This document shows, in pieces, positions 5,201-8,465 of a DNA stretch of 8,465 nt; the stretch's first letter is position 1, and each line of letters begins with the position of its first letter. Origin of the DNA: Methylophaga sp. (GTDB lineage Bacteria; Pseudomonadota; Gammaproteobacteria; Nitrosococcales; Methylophagaceae); assembly GCA_007117275.1 (NCBI GenBank), contig SKGV01000110.1, positions 1-8,465 on the forward strand. Direction: 5' to 3'. The notes below the pieces were generated by a model that saw only the letters and a list, made by a program, of their open reading frames with translations, was not told the origin of the DNA and made no database searches. Both the position numbers and the translations under genes were made by a program.

Positions 5201-7147
5201 ATGCAGATGACCAATCACACCATCGATGAGATTCAAGCTGAACCTGCTCAGGAGTGGACCATAGAGCAAAGCAGCCGACTTTATGGTGTGCGTGACTGGG
5301 GTGCCGATTATTTCGATATCACAGACACGGGTGATGCGGTGGTCTCACTCAAGTTTGGCGACAAAACGGTAACCGTTCCGATCATCGATATCGTTAACGG
5401 CATGAAAGAGCGTGGGCTTGATATGCCAGCGGTGCTTCGCATCGAAAACCTGCTGGATATCAGGTTGACCCAGCTGAATGAAGCGTTTGCCAGGGCTATT
5501 CTCGAGAGCGGCTATCAAAATCATTACCGCGGTGTTTTTCCAATCAAGGTCAATCAGCAATGTCACGTGATTGAAGAAATTGCCGACTTTGGTCGTCGTT
5601 ATCACCATGGCCTTGAAGCTGGCAGTAAAGCCGAACTAATTATTGCTATTTCGCAACTGCGAGATCATGACAGTCTGATTATCTGTAATGGCTACAAGGA
5701 TGAAGAGTTTATCGAGCTTGGTTTGTATGCTCGGCAGATGGGCATCAAGTGCTTTTTTGTCCTGGAAACAGCCACAGAGCTGAAAACTGTTCTGGAGCGT
5801 AGCAAGGCACTGGGCATCGAGCCGCTGATTGGTATGCGAATTCGACTGGCCTCGACTGTCGAAGGGCACTGGAATGGTGACAGTGGTGATCGCTCTATTT
5901 TTGGTCTATCAACCAGTGCCTTACTCGACGTGGTTGAGCAGCTCAAACAAGCCGATATGTTGCATTGTCTGCAATTGCTGCACAGTCATCTCGGCTCACA
6001 GATCCCCAATATCCGAAACATTCGTAGCGGTGTCATGGAGGCGTGTCGGTTTTACACGGGTCTGATTGAAGAGGGTGCGCCGATGGGCTATCTGGATCTG
6101 GGTGGCGGTTTGGCAGTCGATTATGAAGGCACACGCTCCAATAGCACCCACTCGATGAACTACGGCCTTGATGAATATTGTTTCAATATCATCGAAACGC
6201 TTCAGGAATGTCTGGATCCATTAGACATTGCACATCCGGTGATCATTTCGGAATCGGGTCGGGCCTTGGTGGCGTATTCTTCGATGCTGCTGTTTAACGT
6301 ACTTGAGGTGCGTGATCACAAGCCAGGCAAGATTCCTGATAGCGCGCCTGAAGGCAGTCACGATATGATCATCAACCTGTATTTAGTGCTGGGCAATGTG
6401 TCGCCGCACAACTTGCAGGAATGTTATAACGACTCGCTGTATTACCGTGATGAACTGCGTGAATTGTTCCACCACGGACAGGCGTCATTGCGCGACCGGG
6501 CACTGGCAGAGAATCTGGCCTTGGCCATTTGGGAAAAAATTTCCGAGTTACTACCTCACGCGCGTCGTATTTCGGCCGAGCTGGAGAGTCTGCCAGAATT
6601 GTTATCGGACATTTACTACGGTAACTTCAGTCTATTTCAGTCGTTGCCAGACATTTGGGCGATTGATCAATTGTTCCCGATCATGCCCATTCACAGGCTC
6701 AATGAGGCGCCAACACGCTCGGCAGTGCTGGCGGATATGACCTGTGATTGTGACGGCAAGATTGACCATTTTTCCTACGAAGATGCCATTCATAAAACTT
6801 TGCCACTGCATCCCTTAGTGGAGGGTGAAGAATATTATCTGAGCGTGTTTTTGGTGGGCGCTTATCAGGAAACCCTCGGCGATTTGCACAACTTGTTTGG
6901 CGATACCAACGTGGTCAGTGTGCACATCAATGAAGACGGCAGTTTTGATTTTATCCGTGAGTTTCACGGTGATAGCATTGCCGATGTGCTGAGTTATGTG
7001 GAATATGATCCTAAACTGATGCAGGAACAATTTCGCAAAATTGCAGAGCAGGCGGTGCGTGATGGTCGGATTTCAGTCTCTATGCGTCAGCAGATGCTTC
7101 GCGCATTCAACGACAGCATGAATGGCTACACCTTCTTCGAACGTTAA
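5201..7147 (+). CDS. speA: Biosynthetic arginine decarboxylase SpeA
   Basis: This PLP-dependent, fold III enzyme decarboxylates L-arginine to agmatine, the first step of the agmatine route to putrescine. The 648 residues compare with about 658 in E. coli. The PLP lysine is K116 in GVFPIKVNQQ. HSHLGSQ (261-267) and the glycine loop DLGGGLAVDYEGTRS (299-313) form the cofactor phosphate site. ESGR is at 351-354. The substrate cysteine region TCDCDGKIDHF (514-524) and the long block GAYQETLGDLHNLFGDTN (553-570) are typical of SpeA and exclude diaminopimelate decarboxylase. The ATG at 5201 is chosen over an in-frame TTG at 5195 because GGGGAG (5187-5192) lies 8 bases before it; an ATG at 5207 is also possible. 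It begins 107 bases after the rim operon, so it may have its own promoter, and is followed after 36 bases by the CASDH gene. Confidence 0.97.
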   Translation: MQMTNHTIDEIQAEPAQEWTIEQSSRLYGVRDWGADYFDITDTGDAVVSLKFGDKTVTVPIIDIVNGMKERGLDMPAVLRIENLLDIRLTQLNEAFARAILESGYQNHYRGVFPIKVNQQCHVIEEIADFGRRYHHGLEAGSKAELIIAISQLRDHDSLIICNGYKDEEFIELGLYARQMGIKCFFVLETATELKTVLERSKALGIEPLIGMRIRLASTVEGHWNGDSGDRSIFGLSTSALLDVVEQLKQADMLHCLQLLHSHLGSQIPNIRNIRSGVMEACRFYTGLIEEGAPMGYLDLGGGLAVDYEGTRSNSTHSMNYGLDEYCFNIIETLQECLDPLDIAHPVIISESGRALVAYSSMLLFNVLEVRDHKPGKIPDSAPEGSHDMIINLYLVLGNVSPHNLQECYNDSLYYRDELRELFHHGQASLRDRALAENLALAIWEKISELLPHARRISAELESLPELLSDIYYGNFSLFQSLPDIWAIDQLFPIMPIHRLNEAPTRSAVLADMTCDCDGKIDHFSYEDAIHKTLPLHPLVEGEEYYLSVFLVGAYQETLGDLHNLFGDTNVVSVHINEDGSFDFIREFHGDSIADVLSYVEYDPKLMQEQFRKIAEQAVRDGRISVSMRQQMLRAFNDSMNGYTFFER

Positions 7148-7183
7148 TTCCAGCAGGGTCATTTTTCAGGATAGGGTTTGCTT

Positions 7184-8383
7184 ATGTCTAAAGTAGTCAT
7201 TATTGGTGCAGGTGGCGTGGGGGGGGTGGTCACCCATAAATGTGCCCAGTTGCCCGAAGTGTTTTCAGAAATCGTTTTGGCAAGTCGCAACGAAGCCAAG
7301 TGCAAGCGCATTGCCGCGCAATTGAGTCGACCCATTCGTACGGCTCAGGTAGATGCTGATAATGTGCCCGAATTGACCGCATTGCTGCAGAAAGAGCAAC
7401 CAGACTTGGTCATTAACGTGGCCTTGCCTTATCAAGATTTGACCATTATGGATGCGTGTCTGGCGGCCGGTGTCGACTATCTTGATACCGCCAACTATGA
7501 GCCGCTTGATTCCGCCAAGTTCGAATATAAATGGCAGTGGGCGTACCGTGAGAGATTTGAACAGGCCGGTCTGACAGCATTACTTGGCAGTGGTTTTGAC
7601 CCCGGTGCGACCAACGTCTTTACTGCGTATCTTGCCAAACATTATTTTGATGAAATTCACGAGTTGGACATTATCGATGTCAACGGCGGCGATCATGGCT
7701 ATCCATTTGCCACTAACTTTAATCCGGAAATCAATATCCGCGAAGTCACGGCCGAATGCCGTCACTGGCAAGCAGGTGAGTTTGTCACCACGCCTGCCAT
7801 GTCTAAAAAGGCGCATTTTAGCTGCCCGGAAGACGTCGGCAGTTTTAATATTTACCGGATGTATCACGAAGAGCTGGAATCGCTGGTGATTAACTTCCCG
7901 ACGCTAAAGCGTGCCCAATTTTGGATGAGCTTTGGTGACAGTTATCTGAAGCACCTGGAAGTACTGGGCAATGTCGGCATGACTGGTATTGAACCGGTGG
8001 AGTACAACGGCCAGCAAATTGTACCGATTCAATTTTTGAAAGCATTATTGCCGGATCCTTCAACTCTGGGTCCGCGCACCAGAGGTAAAACCTGTATCGG
8101 CTGTGTGGTCAAGGGCGTCAAAGATGGCAAACAGAAAATTGTTTATCTGTATCAGATCAAAGATCACCAGGACTGTTACGCTGAGGTGCAGTCACAGGCG
8201 ATTTCTTACACCACCGGTGTTCCGGCAATGATTGGCGCCAAGCTGATGCTCGAGGGCAAATGGAAAAAACCCGGCGTTTGGAACATTGAACAATTTGATC
8301 CGGATCCATTCATGGAAGATATGAACAAATACGGCCTGCCGTGGAATGTCGTTGAGCTGGATGAGTTCAATCTCGACGGCTGA
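7184..8383 (+). CDS. Carboxynorspermidine/carboxyspermidine dehydrogenase (CASDH), saccharopine dehydrogenase-like
   Basis: This 399-residue protein has a Rossmann fold at its start (VVIIGAGGVGGVV, 4-16), then LASRN where the NADPH ribose phosphate binds and a DYLDTANYE segment near 100. The C-terminal catalytic domain includes LGSGFDPGATNVF, DVNGGDHG and the end WNVVELDEFNLDG. This pattern matches the Vibrio-type carboxynorspermidine synthase rather than lysine-pathway saccharopine dehydrogenase. The reaction condenses aspartate beta-semialdehyde with putrescine or diaminopropane using NADPH, giving carboxyspermidine or carboxynorspermidine. The position 36 bases after speA supports a polyamine role. 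The ATG at 7184 is preferred over a TTG at 7178 because ATAGGG (7171-7176) is 7 bases upstream. An eight-G run (7219-7226) lies within the glycine loop. The usual partner, nspC, is not present before the window ends. Confidence 0.92.
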   Translation: MSKVVIIGAGGVGGVVTHKCAQLPEVFSEIVLASRNEAKCKRIAAQLSRPIRTAQVDADNVPELTALLQKEQPDLVINVALPYQDLTIMDACLAAGVDYLDTANYEPLDSAKFEYKWQWAYRERFEQAGLTALLGSGFDPGATNVFTAYLAKHYFDEIHELDIIDVNGGDHGYPFATNFNPEINIREVTAECRHWQAGEFVTTPAMSKKAHFSCPEDVGSFNIYRMYHEELESLVINFPTLKRAQFWMSFGDSYLKHLEVLGNVGMTGIEPVEYNGQQIVPIQFLKALLPDPSTLGPRTRGKTCIGCVVKGVKDGKQKIVYLYQIKDHQDCYAEVQSQAISYTTGVPAMIGAKLMLEGKWKKPGVWNIEQFDPDPFMEDMNKYGLPWNVVELDEFNLDG

Positions 8384-8397
8384 GGGTGTGGGTTGTT

Positions 8398-8428
8398 ATC
8401 CGCAGATTACGCAGATATTCGCAGATGA
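8398..8428 (+). repeat. GCAGATTA-type intergenic repeat, copy 2
   Basis: ATCCGCAGATTACGCAGAT (8398-8416) repeats the motif found inverted at 1283-1301, and a further CGCAGAT follows at 8420-8426. GCAGAT thus occurs three times at spacings of 9 and 10 bases. It starts 15 bases after the CASDH stop codon. Confidence 0.7.
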
Positions 8429-8442
8429 AATACTAAAAACCC

Positions 8443-8465
8443 ATTGACCACAGAGGCACAGAGGG
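8443..8465 (+). repeat. CACAGAGG repeat, copy running off the window
   Basis: ATTGACCACAGAGGCACAG followed by AGGG matches the first half of the 53-bp unit at 901-953, with the ATTGACC variant of the copy at 1236-1265. The preceding AAAAACCC resembles the A-rich end of a unit. The copy is cut by the window edge, so more units may follow. Confidence 0.8.

Noticed and set aside
5829..6065. Plus-strand open frame of 78 codons, and similar ones at 6396-6740 and 7584-7889
   Set aside because: They are out-of-frame shadows within speA and the CASDH gene.

Overview
The window looks like a chromosomal segment of a gammaproteobacterium. This rests on MetG with an E. coli-like N-terminus, a RimK of about 300 residues, the long biosynthetic arginine decarboxylase SpeA, and a saccharopine-dehydrogenase-like carboxynorspermidine dehydrogenase. 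Genus cannot be set from the sequence alone. Base composition is moderate (near 50% GC by eye), and every protein-coding gene looks intact except metG, which is cut by the left edge.

Layout: (1) 1-797, minus strand: N-terminal 265 codons of metG. (2) 798-1551: 750 bp without a credible gene, dominated by a repeat family. It holds three contiguous 53-bp direct units plus a partial fourth (901-1091), two inverted copies (1236-1265 and 1345-1428), and one copy of a second motif rich in GCAGAT (1283-1301). (3) 1552-2043, plus: a secreted IalB-family protein with a good -10 box and ribosome binding site. (4) 2044-2374: gene-free, with several inverted repeats. (5) 2375-2461, minus: tRNA-Leu(CAA) with encoded CCA and its own promoter. 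(6) 2638-5093, plus: a tightly coupled three-gene operon, RimB-like protease, RimK glutamate ligase and an AstE/AspA-family zinc deacylase. (7) 5201-8383, plus: speA and carboxynorspermidine dehydrogenase (CASDH). (8) 8398-8465: the GCAGAT motif and the CACAGAGG repeat again, running off the right edge.

How the genes work together: the rim operon reads as a protein-glutamylation cassette. RimK adds glutamates to the C-terminus of ribosomal protein S6, RimB is the counteracting protease, and the third enzyme is an amide hydrolase whose substrate is not known here. SpeA makes agmatine from arginine. After conversion to putrescine by enzymes not in the window, CASDH can condense the diamine with aspartate semialdehyde, the first step of the decarboxylated-SAM-independent route to spermidine or norspermidine. 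Its usual partner, carboxynorspermidine decarboxylase (nspC), is not in the window.

The least explained part is the repeat family. The array before ialB has a 42-bp perfect inverted match across a 282-bp interior. A two-part element (GCAGAT motif, then CACAGAGG motif) occurs near both ends of the window in opposite orientations, bracketing the ialB-to-CASDH block. An eight-G tract in the nucleotide-binding loop of CASDH is also worth a look.
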